64,000 nucleotides of DNA, taken from contig NZ_MSZX01000004.1 of assembly GCF_002021565.1 (NCBI RefSeq), positions 460,261 through 524,260 on the forward strand. Direction: 5' to 3'. The position numbers and the translations under genes were made by a program. This stretch comes from Paenibacillus selenitireducens (GTDB lineage Bacteria > Bacillota > Bacilli > Paenibacillales > Paenibacillaceae). Of the stretch, positions 53,412 to 62,204 are shown one piece after another. The notes beneath the pieces are model-generated. The model was not told where the DNA came from. It saw nothing but the letters and a program-made list of their open reading frames with translations, and searched no databases. The first letter of the stretch is position 1. The number at the start of each line of letters is the position of its first letter.

Positions 53412-54233
53412 GTGAATCTAAAAAATGAATCAGCCATTTACGAGACATTTCCCGATGAAGTACAGGGATACTTAAGAGATGCAGTAGTGACAGTCATTAA
53501 GAATAAAGTCAGATCATCTGTGTATCACATTGAAAAACCTACATACGATATTTTTCTAAAAGTGACTCCAAAAGGACAGATGCAGTGTGAAGCTCTGATG
53601 ACGGATTATCTATATAATCACGGGGCATGTCCAAGAGTATTGCACTCCACTTCTGATGCTACAAGGGATTATCTTATTACAAACCGAATTATGGGTTCGG
53701 ATGCAACAAGTGATGAATATGTTAAACAGCCTAATCGTTTATCTGAAGTATTTGCAGAAAGTCTTGTAAACTTGCATCGAGTCCGAAAAGAGGGCTGTCC
53801 TAGTATAAACGGAATAGAGGAAATGGTTATTCGAGCGGAAGAAAACTATCTTGAGGGCAGGGCCGAGAAGGGACTTCTTCGGTATATGGGATATACAAGC
53901 ATCGAAACCGCTTATCGAGATATGATGTCTTTGAACAGAAATGCCAACGAACATAAAGTAGTTATTCATGGGGACTATTGCTTACCTAACATAATCCTTT
54001 ACGATTTTAAATTGAATGGATATGTTGATGTAGGGTATGGTGGCGTAGGTGATCGCCATTATGATATTTTCTGGGGGCTATGGTCATTACAACATAATTT
54101 AAAGAGTGATTACAATCCCAAACGGTTTATACAAGCATATGGCAAAGAAATGATCGATCAAGAACGGGTTCATCTTTGTGGACTTTTGTCTGTCTTTAAC
54201 GGTTTTAGAGGACAAGACTATTATGAAAAATAG
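53412..54233 (+). CDS. APH(3')-like phosphotransferase
   Basis: A 273-residue kinase about as long as classical APH(3') enzymes. GTG 53412 is the first plausible start, with AAGGAAG about 11 bp away. Motifs are VIHGDYCLPNIIL (catalytic loop) and GYVDVGYGGVGDRHYDIFW (metal site, like the DxGRxGxAD of APH(3')). The N-terminal strand VYHIEKPTYDIFLKV contains the ATP lysine. This is the most resistance-like kinase of the window, but activity on kanamycin-type drugs would need testing. Confidence 0.85.
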   Translation: MNLKNESAIYETFPDEVQGYLRDAVVTVIKNKVRSSVYHIEKPTYDIFLKVTPKGQMQCEALMTDYLYNHGACPRVLHSTSDATRDYLITNRIMGSDATSDEYVKQPNRLSEVFAESLVNLHRVRKEGCPSINGIEEMVIRAEENYLEGRAEKGLLRYMGYTSIETAYRDMMSLNRNANEHKVVIHGDYCLPNIILYDFKLNGYVDVGYGGVGDRHYDIFWGLWSLQHNLKSDYNPKRFIQAYGKEMIDQERVHLCGLLSVFNGFRGQDYYEK

Positions 54234-54301
54234 CAAAGATAACATCCCCTATATTATGGTATTGTGGCTTATATAAAAACAACTCTATGGGGTGATATTC
54301 T

Positions 54302-55279
54302 ATGGATTATACGAAGTGTTTTAAGGAAGTCTTACTGAAGTATTCTTTTATTGACCCTACCGTGGAATTGATTCGTCATAATGAAAACATTACATACAAA
54401 GTAACAGAAAAGGGATCTGAAGATACTTACTTGTTGCGAATGCATAAACCTATTACAAAAAACATGCAGGGTGTGCATAATACACGCGAGGCTATTCAAT
54501 CGGAACTAGAATATCTGTTAGCTTGGTCGTCTCATTCCGAATTACCTGTTCAAATCCCTGTTTCAAATCTAAACGGTGAACTGGTAACAACCGTTGTCAT
54601 TGAACACGAAGAAGTGCATTGTTCAGTCTTAAAATGGATTTTTGGGGAAACCATGTCTAAGCAAGATTTGAACAGTGAGGGGACAGTTAGTACCTTGGGG
54701 ACGCGTATTGCATATTTGCATCAGTTTTCGCAGAGTTTTCAACATGGTCCAAGTTTTATGCGACCCGAATACGGGATGGAGTGGACAAATAGCGTGTTGA
54801 CCAAATTGCGATCAGGTGAAGAAATGGGTATTATTACCACGGGAGATTTTCATATTCTTGAAAATACGTTTTCGTTGATAGACGATCGTATGAAAGTATT
54901 GAGCAAATCGATTGAAACATGGGGATTCATCCATGCCGACATCAACTATAGTAACTTAATCCACACATCAAGAGGGATTTCATTCATTGACTTTGGTTTA
55001 TCAGGGTTTGGATATTACGCGATGGACGTCGCTATGGGTGCCCTATTGACCGAGAACAAATTGCGAGATGCCCTAATTTCCGGCTACACGAGTATTATTT
55101 CCAGAAAAATAGACATTGAGCAACTAGAGAGCTTTATGTTTTTGGCGATAGCTGCATACTACGCATTTCTCGTAAGTAATAAAGATAAGCATATGTGGAT
55201 ACATAAAAATATCCCAGGTCTGATTGAACATTTTTGCAAACCTTTCCTAAACGGTAAAACGGTTTTTTACAATATTTGA
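54302..55279 (+). CDS. APH/homoserine-kinase-like (SrkA-type) kinase
   Basis: A 325-residue kinase with GGGGTGATA before the ATG. The catalytic loop is GFIHADINYSNLIH and the metal site ISFIDFGLSGFGYYAMDVA; the pattern with HAD instead of HGD is typical of SrkA/YihE-like and homoserine-kinase-like members. The nucleotide-binding strands (YKVTEKG, TYLLRMHKP) are present. It starts 68 bp after the previous kinase gene, so the two may be co-transcribed. Substrate unknown. Confidence 0.86.
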   Translation: MDYTKCFKEVLLKYSFIDPTVELIRHNENITYKVTEKGSEDTYLLRMHKPITKNMQGVHNTREAIQSELEYLLAWSSHSELPVQIPVSNLNGELVTTVVIEHEEVHCSVLKWIFGETMSKQDLNSEGTVSTLGTRIAYLHQFSQSFQHGPSFMRPEYGMEWTNSVLTKLRSGEEMGIITTGDFHILENTFSLIDDRMKVLSKSIETWGFIHADINYSNLIHTSRGISFIDFGLSGFGYYAMDVAMGALLTENKLRDALISGYTSIISRKIDIEQLESFMFLAIAAYYAFLVSNKDKHMWIHKNIPGLIEHFCKPFLNGKTVFYNI

Positions 55280-55501
55280 TTCATTCGAAGCAATCATTTC
55301 AGCAATCATTTCTGTTCAACTAAACAGCACATGCGTAATAAAAAACGGCGTCAAGGAAAACTGAGATCACACACCATCGGTAGAGCGTCGCGCGAAGACT
55401 CACTGCTCGAAAGGATGCCATAGCACGCGACGGTGATCTATCGGTATTTGGGTCAATTTAGTATAATATGCATGAATTGGGAGACAAGGGAAGGGGAATA
55501 C

Positions 55502-56263
55502 ATGATGAAGCTTATTGACTTGAGTGTGCCTATTAGTCCACGCATCCGCGAGCCGCTGCCGGCGAAGATCGAGTATGCGACCCATGAAGACGGGGCGCTG
55601 CAAGCGGCGGCGGCACTTGGCCTCAAGCAGGAGGATTTTCCGGAAAGCAAGGCATGGGCGACGGAAATGGTGACGCTGAATACGCATGCGGGTACTCATG
55701 TCGACGCACCGTGGCACTACTGGCCGACTTCGGAAGGGAAGCAGGCAAGAACGATTGACGAACTGCCGCTCGAATGGTTTTATTCCGACGGCGTAGTGCT
55801 CGATTTCAGTGCGAAGCCGCCGGGTTACGAGATTACGACGGACGACCTGATCGCCGAGCTGAAACGGATCGAGTATACACTGAAACCGCTAGATATCGTT
55901 CTCATCCGGAGCGATGCGGACAAACGGTTGTACCACGAACATTATGCGTTCCTTCATGCCGGGGTATCGGCTGATGCTACGCTGTGGCTTCTGGACCAAG
56001 GCGTCAAGGTAGTCGGTACTGACGGCTGGGGCTGGGATATTCCGCTCAACCTGCAGGCCGAAGCGTATAAAAAGCAGCCGAGGGAAGGCGTTCTGTGGGC
56101 AGCACATTATGTCGGCAAGGACCGGGAATATTGCCAGATCGAAAAGCTGGCCAATTTGGAGAAAATTCCGAAGCCGTTTGGCTTTAAAGTCTGCTGCTTT
56201 CCGATTAAAGTAGAAATGGCGAGTGCCGGCTGGGCCCGTCCGGTCGCAATCGTGGAGGAATGA
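55502..56263 (+). CDS. Cyclase/arylformamidase-family metal hydrolase
   Basis: A 253-residue enzyme of the kynurenine formamidase/cyclase fold. ATG 55502 is chosen for AAGGGGAA upstream. The family signature HAGTHVDAPWHYWP gives the metal ligands; a distant HAGVSADATLWLLDQG and VGTDGWGWDIP follow the usual pattern, where W replaces other residues. Base composition is clearly more GC-rich than the neighbouring kinases, suggesting separate acquisition. No tryptophan pathway genes are nearby. Confidence 0.87.
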   Translation: MMKLIDLSVPISPRIREPLPAKIEYATHEDGALQAAAALGLKQEDFPESKAWATEMVTLNTHAGTHVDAPWHYWPTSEGKQARTIDELPLEWFYSDGVVLDFSAKPPGYEITTDDLIAELKRIEYTLKPLDIVLIRSDADKRLYHEHYAFLHAGVSADATLWLLDQGVKVVGTDGWGWDIPLNLQAEAYKKQPREGVLWAAHYVGKDREYCQIEKLANLEKIPKPFGFKVCCFPIKVEMASAGWARPVAIVEE

Positions 56264-56464
56264 GACGGAAAAAGTATAGCGTGTATCATCGTGTAGTAGC
56301 GTATAACTTGCCCACCGATAATCAAGACCGGTGATATACTACGAGGCTGCTGCGAGATAGATCGGCAGCCTCACCAATCGACAACGACCCCTGAGTCTTT
56401 AGACAGTATGAGATGTTAAAGTAGGGGGAATCGTTACTGATTCAAGGGATAAGGTGGGAGGAGA

Positions 56465-57184
56465 ATGAGTAAGTATAGTTTGCTCTTATTTGACCTGGAT
56501 GACACGCTTCTTAATAATTCATCTTGGTTTAGCGTTGGATTAATTCAGACTCTTGGCATGCATTCTGTTACAAGATATCTTGACGCATCTTTATTCCTTG
56601 AGCAAGTGATGCAGGTCCCGAACTCTTTGTTGGAGCGATTTAAAAGTAGAGAACTAACTCCAACGGAATTTAAGAGGGCTAGATGGAGACATGCGTTTAC
56701 CCATTTTAACTTACACCCTGATGTGGAAGTCATAGATCAGTTTGATACACTCTTCTTTAAAACAAGTATGGCTTATATTGAAATAAATAAGTCAGTCACA
56801 AGTTTATTAAATGAATTGAAAAGACATTATGATGTTGGAATTGTTACAAATGGGCTATATGATTCTAGAATGAAAATTCGCCAAATGGGATTATCGGAAG
56901 TGTTTAGCGAAGACACAATATTCCATGCAGAGCATTTAGGATATAGAAAACCAGATCCAGAAATTTATTTAGTCGCATTGAAGCACTTTGGTAAAGAACC
57001 GAATGAGACCCTCTTTATTGGAGATTCTTGGACTCACGATGTTGTTGGTCCAATGGAAATTGGGATGGAAGCTATTTGGGTTAATGGAAAGGGACTTTCA
57101 CCGTCCACCAAACATATTCCAGTTGCAGTTGTGTCAGACGTCACAGAGATACGAAACATATTGCTCAAGAGGCTGCTTTTATAA
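56465..57184 (+). CDS. HAD-family phosphatase, YjjG-like
   Basis: A 239-residue haloacid-dehalogenase hydrolase with GGGAGGAG before the ATG. It has the nucleophile motif FDLDDTLLNN (residues 8-17), a helical cap, IVTNG, the KPDPEIY lysine and FIGDSWTHDVVGP. It resembles pyrimidine-nucleotide phosphatases of the YjjG type. A truncated paralogue lies at 5,900-6,176, about 75% identical by eye. A B-type repeat follows the stop by 9 bp. Confidence 0.9.
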   Translation: MSKYSLLLFDLDDTLLNNSSWFSVGLIQTLGMHSVTRYLDASLFLEQVMQVPNSLLERFKSRELTPTEFKRARWRHAFTHFNLHPDVEVIDQFDTLFFKTSMAYIEINKSVTSLLNELKRHYDVGIVTNGLYDSRMKIRQMGLSEVFSEDTIFHAEHLGYRKPDPEIYLVALKHFGKEPNETLFIGDSWTHDVVGPMEIGMEAIWVNGKGLSPSTKHIPVAVVSDVTEIRNILLKRLLL

Positions 57185-57193
57185 GCTTCTAAT

Positions 57194-57223
57194 CGTTACG
57201 CTAACGGGCAGTTTAACGTAATG
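57194..57223 (+). repeat. B-type hairpin repeat (isolated half)
   Basis: TTACGCTAA and TTAACGTAA pair with one mismatch around CGGGCAGT. Stem sequence unlike other copies. Confidence 0.75.
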
Positions 57224-57319
57224 TGAAGAGAAGATTTCAAAAAGCTCAAGTTGGGGAAGGATATTTTTCCATATATATCGAACATATATTCCTAACGTTT
57301 AATTGTGAGGAGTGGCAAA

Positions 57320-58226
57320 GTGAATCTTCCTGTATGTTATGAGAATGAGAAGTTTGAGCCAATACACAACTATATACATAAAGCACAACAGGAGTTTGGA
57401 GCATCAGCATCATCGGTATTGATTATACAAAATGACCGAATCGTATTTGAACGGTATTACGGGTTCCATCATCACAAAAAGGGGGCTCTTGCTGTATCTG
57501 ATCAATCCCAGTTCAATATCTATTCAACGAGAAAGACCTATGTTTGCTTAGCAATGGCTATGGCTGCTTTGGAAAATAATATCAACTTAAATACACCTAT
57601 TTACAAAATCATCAATGAACTAGGCGAAAAAGAACTTGGAGATCTTACATTATGCGATCTGGCAACCGCCACTGGACCTAAGTATTTTGGAAAGGAGCAG
57701 ATCGAACGGGAAGGTGTGCAAGGCTTTGTTGTAAAGGCACTGACTGGTAAAGTTATATCCGAATATCTAAGTGAAAATCCTTAACCCATTAGAGATGAAA
57801 GGAACGGAATGGGCCAGCAATCCACATCAGAATTTAGTATCCGATTACACTACTTCAGATAACTTTGCCATGGTTAGACTGGAATCAACAGATGGTCATG
57901 AACGGAACTTGTATTCGAGTACTAGAGATTTGGCCACATGGGGATATTTACACCTAAAAAACGGAGTTATTGATGGCACTCAACTCATTATCGAAGAAGT
58001 GTTTGAACTTACAGAAAAGTTAAAAGCCCAATTTCAAACCAAGCGCATACTCGGTTGGTACCATCAAGCTGATTGGTACTATGCTACTGGCGCAGCAGGA
58101 TGCCATTGCGTAATCCTGCCTCAGTTTAATACGGTTGGCATTCGAATGTTAAATAAATATACTGACGATTATAAAGACGACCAGTTTGCATTTAACAGTA
58201 TGTTGTTACAATGCCTGGCTGAGTAA
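57320..58226 (+). pseudogene. Serine hydrolase (beta-lactamase fold), frameshifted
   Basis: GTG 57320 follows GAGGAG. The first frame carries SxxK as STRK (FNIYSTRKTYV) and ends at 57,784; the second frame, from about 57,771, reads KILNPLEMKGTEWAS and runs to the normal C-terminus at 58,226. Compared with the intact paralogue at 24,036, the segment with the YNN motif is missing and the frame shifts at about 57,780. Inactive. Confidence 0.82.
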
Positions 58227-58239
58227 CTGAGGAATGGTG

Positions 58240-58262
58240 AAGCTAACGGGACACGTTAGCTT
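58240..58262 (+). repeat. A-type hairpin with perfect 8-bp stem
   Basis: AAGCTAAC (58240-58247) and GTTAGCTT (58255-58262) pair around GGGACAC. Stem differs from the TTGAACTA type by paired changes. Confidence 0.85.
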
Positions 58263-58273
58263 ATACGGAGAGT

Positions 58274-58311
58274 AAAAGAGTGATAGATCATTTGATTTAT
58301 CACTCTTTTTA
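58274..58311 (+). terminator. Intrinsic terminator following the A repeat
   Basis: AAAAGAGTGATA pairs with TATCACTCTTTT and runs into a T-rich tail. Confidence 0.88.
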
Positions 58312-58430
58312 TTTGCAATTCAGCAGTTATATCATTATAAAATGAGTACCTTATTATCCATCTAAAAGAAATACTCATCTACAAAATAGTATTGCTAAGG
58401 ATATCTATAAAAGAAATAATTAATTATTTC

Positions 58431-59345
58431 TTACGCCAATGTGATAACCACATTCCCTTTCTTATGCCCCTGATCGACATACCTGTGCGCCTCGACGACC
58501 TGCTCTAGCGGATAACAGCGATCTATAACCGGTGTTAGCCGGTTCGTCGCTACCAGATCAATAAGCAAATCCAAATCTTCGTTCCGTATTACTGCTGTCC
58601 CACCCCGGAGAGTGTTAAGATAAGATCCGTTTTTCTTCAACGAACTTTTACATTGTGACAGTGAACTCTTGCCCACTGTGTCAAAAATGATATCGTATGC
58701 TTCACCATTTCTTGTAAAATCCACTTGTGTGTAGTCAATGACATTATCCGCTCCTAGAGATTTCACCAGCTCAACATTCGCAGTGCTGCATACCCCGGTA
58801 ACTTCTGCCCCATAGTATTTGGCAAGTTGCACAGAGAAAGTCCCTACACTACCCGAAGCGCCGTTGATCAGAACTTGTTGTCCGGACTGAATATGACCTT
58901 TTTTGAGAAAGTACAGTGCAGTTGTGGCTCCAATCGAAAGAGTGGCGGCTTTTTCATATGTCACATTGTCCGGTATGTTGAGGACTGGTCCGTCCTCGGA
59001 AAGACATTTGTACTCGGCATGGGCACCAAAATTCGCGTGAGACGTCGCCCCGAACACCCGGTCGCCTGGCTTGAACCGTGTGACATGTTTGCCAACCGAT
59101 TCAACGATTCCGGCCAGTTCCATTCCTAATATCGGATTTTCCGGTTTTCTCAAACCTAGTGCAATCCGAGCAGGGAGCCAGAGTACGAAGGGAACGTTAA
59201 AACTGCGCATCCTGCTGTCTCCGGCGTTGATCGTTGTCGCATACACTTTTATCAATATTTCATTGTCTTTGGGAACAGGTTTGTCGATTTCAATAAGCCG
59301 AAGAACTTCCGGTGACCCATATTTCGTTGCAGCAACAACTTTAAT
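58431..59345 (-). CDS. Zinc-independent NAD(P)H quinone-reductase-like dehydrogenase
   Basis: Medium-chain dehydrogenase of about 304 residues: N-terminal GroES-like part (KVVAATKYGSPEVLRLIEID), GMELAGIVESVG, and a Rossmann domain with INGASGSVGTFSVQLAKYYG. Catalytic zinc ligands are absent, as in quinone reductases. AGGAGGG lies 6 bp before an ATT codon at 59,345, where the protein family normally begins; no ATG, GTG or TTG is near in frame, so the start may be ATT. The open frame extends to 59,609 but without family similarity. Confidence 0.82.
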   Translation of the reverse strand: MKVVAATKYGSPEVLRLIEIDKPVPKDNEILIKVYATTINAGDSRMRSFNVPFVLWLPARIALGLRKPENPILGMELAGIVESVGKHVTRFKPGDRVFGATSHANFGAHAEYKCLSEDGPVLNIPDNVTYEKAATLSIGATTALYFLKKGHIQSGQQVLINGASGSVGTFSVQLAKYYGAEVTGVCSTANVELVKSLGADNVIDYTQVDFTRNGEAYDIIFDTVGKSSLSQCKSSLKKNGSYLNTLRGGTAVIRNEDLDLLIDLVATNRLTPVIDRCYPLEQVVEAHRYVDQGHKKGNVVITLA

Positions 59346-59569
59346 AAGTATCCCTCCTATGTCGAACTCATTTTTAACCCCCGTTATTATTTCTCTGTAG
59401 AAAAAATACCTCTTCCAAAGGCATAATGAAGGCAAGAGCGATACGAAAGGCCAGCTCCAGAGAAGGGGAATAGTTTCACTTCTCCAGAGCCACGATGGTA
59501 AGATGCTCCTCTTTTCTTGATAGGTCAAGGAAGGGCTCCTGTAAATTAAATTTAACATAATGTAAAGTT

Positions 59570-59583
59570 TACTATACATAGTA
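59570..59583. promoter_or_regulatory. Palindrome upstream of the dehydrogenase gene
   Basis: TACTAT-AC-ATAGTA, a perfect 6+6 palindrome in an AT-rich region; possible operator of a HxlR- or MarR-type regulator. Nothing else is seen in 59,610-59,763. Confidence 0.4.
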
Positions 59584-59763
59584 TATCTATAATCATCCAA
59601 AAATTTCAAGTTTAATTCACATTTACTTTATGACCAGAGTGATTGGTCGATATCAGTTGCATTAGAGGGAAGTTGTATGCGCTCAGTTCATTTCGGTGTG
59701 GTCACGGATGTTGGTCTAGCAAATGAACAATCATGTTTATGCATATTTTTAGTCGGACTTCAT

Positions 59764-59788
59764 TGAGCTAACGGGCAGGTCAGTTACA
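59764..59788 (+). repeat. B-type hairpin repeat (isolated half)
   Basis: GAGCTAACGGGCAGG then TCAGTTAC; sits before the GNAT gene, whose 3' side has a full composite repeat. Confidence 0.6.
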
Positions 59789-59856
59789 AATAAAGGGAAT
59801 AATCCGTTGAGGACGAATACTATTTATTAATCAATTTATGAAGGAGTCGAAATCTG

Positions 59857-60285
59857 ATGATTCGAGAAGCTGAAAGATCAGATAAAGATCAAATATTCGA
59901 TCTCTATAGAATGTTAGTGCCAAACAGTAAGAAAATGCATGTATTTGAAGAACAAATTGAGACTATTAGAAGAGATCCAAACAATTTTTTACTTGTATAC
60001 GAGGAAAATGGAGAAATATTTGGTACCGTTACGTTAAATATTTGTTTGCAGGCTTTACATGGCTTTAGACCATATGGAGTAGTGGAGAATGTAATTGTTC
60101 ATGAAAATCATAGAAACAGAAATATTGGACAAAAACTTTTAAAATATATTGAGGATTACTGCAAATCAATTGAATGTCATAGGATTATGCTTTTAAGTAA
60201 TTCTACACGTCAAAAAGCACATCAATTCTTTGAAAGGGAAGGATATAGCGGTTCAGTAAGTAAGGGATTCAAAAAATATTTATGA
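59857..60285 (+). CDS. GNAT-family N-acetyltransferase
   Basis: A 142-residue acetyltransferase with AAGGAGT before the ATG. The acetyl-CoA site is visible (VENVIVHENHRNRNIGQKLL, the R/QxxGxG/A equivalent), followed by YIEDYCKSIECHRIMLLSN and the C-terminal FEREGYSGSVSKGF. Full length. The substrate is unknown. It is bracketed by a B half upstream and an A-centre-B repeat downstream, a clean single-gene unit. Confidence 0.88.
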   Translation: MIREAERSDKDQIFDLYRMLVPNSKKMHVFEEQIETIRRDPNNFLLVYEENGEIFGTVTLNICLQALHGFRPYGVVENVIVHENHRNRNIGQKLLKYIEDYCKSIECHRIMLLSNSTRQKAHQFFEREGYSGSVSKGFKKYL

Positions 60286-60290
60286 GATGC

Positions 60291-60390
60291 TCGTTCAACA
60301 AACGGGACACGATAGTTCAATGATGACACGACGGCAGCCGGCCAGAACGATCGGCTGCCGTCGCTGCGCTAACTGGCAGGATATTTAGGT
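60291..60390 (+). repeat. Complete composite repeat with perfect central stem
   Basis: A: TTCAACAAACGGGACACGA then TAGTTCAA. Centre: CGACGGCAGCCG pairs over 12 bp with CGGCTGCCGTCG. B: GCGCTAACTGGCAGGA then TATTT. Confidence 0.9.
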
Positions 60391-60441
60391 TCCTTTTGAT
60401 ATAATCTAGGATATATCTAAGATAAGCGGATGGAGGTAAGA

Positions 60442-61188
60442 ATGATGCATGATCAGCAAGTGTTAACTGATCCAAAGCTCTTAGTTCGTGAAGAGCTGAG
60501 AAAAGCAGGGCTAGATCTGGATACAGTAATCAGCCCTAAGCGGGTTTTTATCGCGATGTCTGGTATTATCAAAGAATTTATTAAACAGGAAGCGGTCATT
60601 GAGTCCGACATTCCTATTGGGGGCAAATTATATATTTTCAAAAGTAACCCAGCGATAGGTTTGGTCAAATCAAACATTGGTTCACCAGGAATAGCAGTAC
60701 AGGCGGAAGACTTAATTGCCGCTGGAGTCGAAGAATTAATTCATCTAGGGTATGTCGGTGGGATTAATCCCGATTTAATTCCAGGTCAATTGATTATAAC
60801 GACGGGGGCTTTTAACGAAACTGGCATAGCTACGCTTTATGGTTTTAATGATGAAATTATATATCCTGACCAAACTCTGGTAAAAGAAATGAAAGATATA
60901 CTTGAAACACAAGGAAATCAATTTGTCCAAGGTCTTCACTGGACTACCGATGCAGGTTATTTAGAGACGTGGGGAAAAACGAAAAAATATCGATCACAAG
61001 GTGCTATTTGTGTTGAAATGGAAGCTGTAGGCTTGTTCGTCGTAGCTAAATATCGAGGTATCAAGTCATCGGCAATATATGTAGTTTCAGATGTCCTTTC
61101 TGAAGATGGTTGGAGTTTAGGATGGTCTGCAAATGACATTGACAAAGGTGTCTCTCAACTGGTTCGAGCCATATCGGTGGGATGTTAA
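60442..61188 (+). CDS. Nucleoside phosphorylase-family protein
   Basis: A 248-residue enzyme of the PNP/UDP phosphorylase superfamily. ATG 60442 follows GGAGGTA. Landmarks are SNIGSPGIAVQAEDLIAAGV, LGYVGGINPDLIPGQLIIT and the C-terminal ICVEMEAVGLFVVAKYRGI with the Glu-Met-Glu that contacts the nucleoside ribose. The substrate is a purine or pyrimidine nucleoside, not decidable. A TATAAT inside the palindrome-like GATATAATCTAGGATATATC (60398-60417) is the likely regulated promoter. Confidence 0.85.
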   Translation: MMHDQQVLTDPKLLVREELRKAGLDLDTVISPKRVFIAMSGIIKEFIKQEAVIESDIPIGGKLYIFKSNPAIGLVKSNIGSPGIAVQAEDLIAAGVEELIHLGYVGGINPDLIPGQLIITTGAFNETGIATLYGFNDEIIYPDQTLVKEMKDILETQGNQFVQGLHWTTDAGYLETWGKTKKYRSQGAICVEMEAVGLFVVAKYRGIKSSAIYVVSDVLSEDGWSLGWSANDIDKGVSQLVRAISVGC

Positions 61189-61207
61189 AGCATAAGCGAG
61201 CTAACGA

Positions 61208-61294
61208 GTTACACTAACGGGACACGATAGAGGAGCAGAATGCTGCGGCAGCTACTCCTCTTTTTCTTTAACTAATGGGGCAGTATAGTTGAAT
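61208..61294 (+). repeat. Composite repeat
   Basis: A: TTACACTAACGGGACACGATAG. Centre: AGAGGAG/CTCCTCT with inner CAG/CTG pairings. B: TTAACTA and TAGTTGAA around ATGGGGCAGTA. Confidence 0.85.
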
Positions 61295-61368
61295 ATCAAT
61301 TTCTGAGCAGGCTTCCGAAACCTGCTCATTTTTAAGAAAGTATAATCAGCAACGCCTCGCTCATTCTC

Positions 61369-62113
61369 CTATTTCTGTTCCGCTCCTTTTTCTATAGCGT
61401 GGGCAATACTGATTTCCACAAAGTTCAGCACTTCTTCGGATACGGGATATAGTCCTGATTCCTCTGAAGGTAGCTTCCTCACTTCCCAGAACTTCTCGAT
61501 CAATTCCTCATCTCCATTAAAGGTTTCGTGGGATAACTTAATTAATTCGCAGGCAATGTTATAGCCTTCGTCAGATTCTGGTGAAACGGATTGTTGTACA
61601 CACCACTCAATCCGGCGCAGCAAAGAGGCATATTGTTGGGAAGTCTGGTCATTACTATTAAGATTCGGTAGTGCAGTCTGTAGAAATGCACTTTCGTCAT
61701 CCTTGAAGTAATCGATCCACTGTTTGGAGTTGGGTTGTACGTTTTGTACAAGATGAGAAACCCGATCCCAGGAGAGTGTACCTTCTAAATCAATCATGTT
61801 GATCAAAGATGTAGTATTTGCAATACTGCCCTGTAGAGAAGTGAGCTGCTCCTGAAGTTGATTATAATGTGCGATCAGAATATGACGAAAAGATAGCTTG
61901 TCTATTACATTTTGAATGTCTTCAAGCGGTAGTGATAGTGATTTAAGCAAATGTTATCTTTTCGAGAGTGAATAAATCTTCTTCTGAATAATAACGGCGA
62001 CCGTTATCTTCCTTATAACTCGGTGTTAAGAGACCGATTTGATCATAATAACGTAGCGTTCTAACGGAGATGTTCCACTGTTTGGATACTTGTCCTGTTG
62101 TCCATCTATTCAT
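61369..62113 (-). pseudogene. MerR-family regulator with a one-base frameshift
   Basis: ATG 62113 has GGGAGGAAG upstream. The first frame holds the HTH (TTGQVSKQWNISVRTLRYYD; NGRRYYSEEDL) and ends KITFA. The second frame continues LLKSLSLPLEDIQNVIDKLS for 190 residues to the C-terminus. Removing one base in the AAA at 61949-61951 restores a single ~247-residue protein (HTH plus TipAS-like domain). So this is a recent mutation or a sequencing error; the operator and partner gene are intact. Confidence 0.82.
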
Positions 62114-62140
62114 TTTGTTTCTTCCTCCCAAAAAAAATGC

Positions 62141-62171
62141 TTGCAGGTGACGTAACGTCACCTAATATCAT
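62141..62171 (+). promoter_or_regulatory. MerR-type promoter and operator for the CPBP gene
   Basis: -35 TTGCAG (62141-62146), 19-bp spacer, -10 TATCAT (62166-62171). A perfect palindrome AGGTGACG-TAA-CGTCACCT (62145-62163) spans the spacer. It lies between the divergent MerR and CPBP genes. Confidence 0.85.
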
Positions 62172-62204
62172 TACATTATATCACAGAGGATTGAGGGATT
62201 AAGG

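Noticed and set aside
58240..58262. Interpretation of the A hairpin as a true integron attC site
   Set aside because: AGCTAAC/GTTAGCT resembles RYYYAAC/GTTRRRY but violates the consensus at one position on each side, and most copies fit worse; no integrase is in view. Kept only as an analogy.
59346..59609. N-terminal extension of the quinone-reductase-like protein
   Set aside because: The extra 88 codons have no family similarity and no ribosome site, while AGGAGGG sits at the family start.
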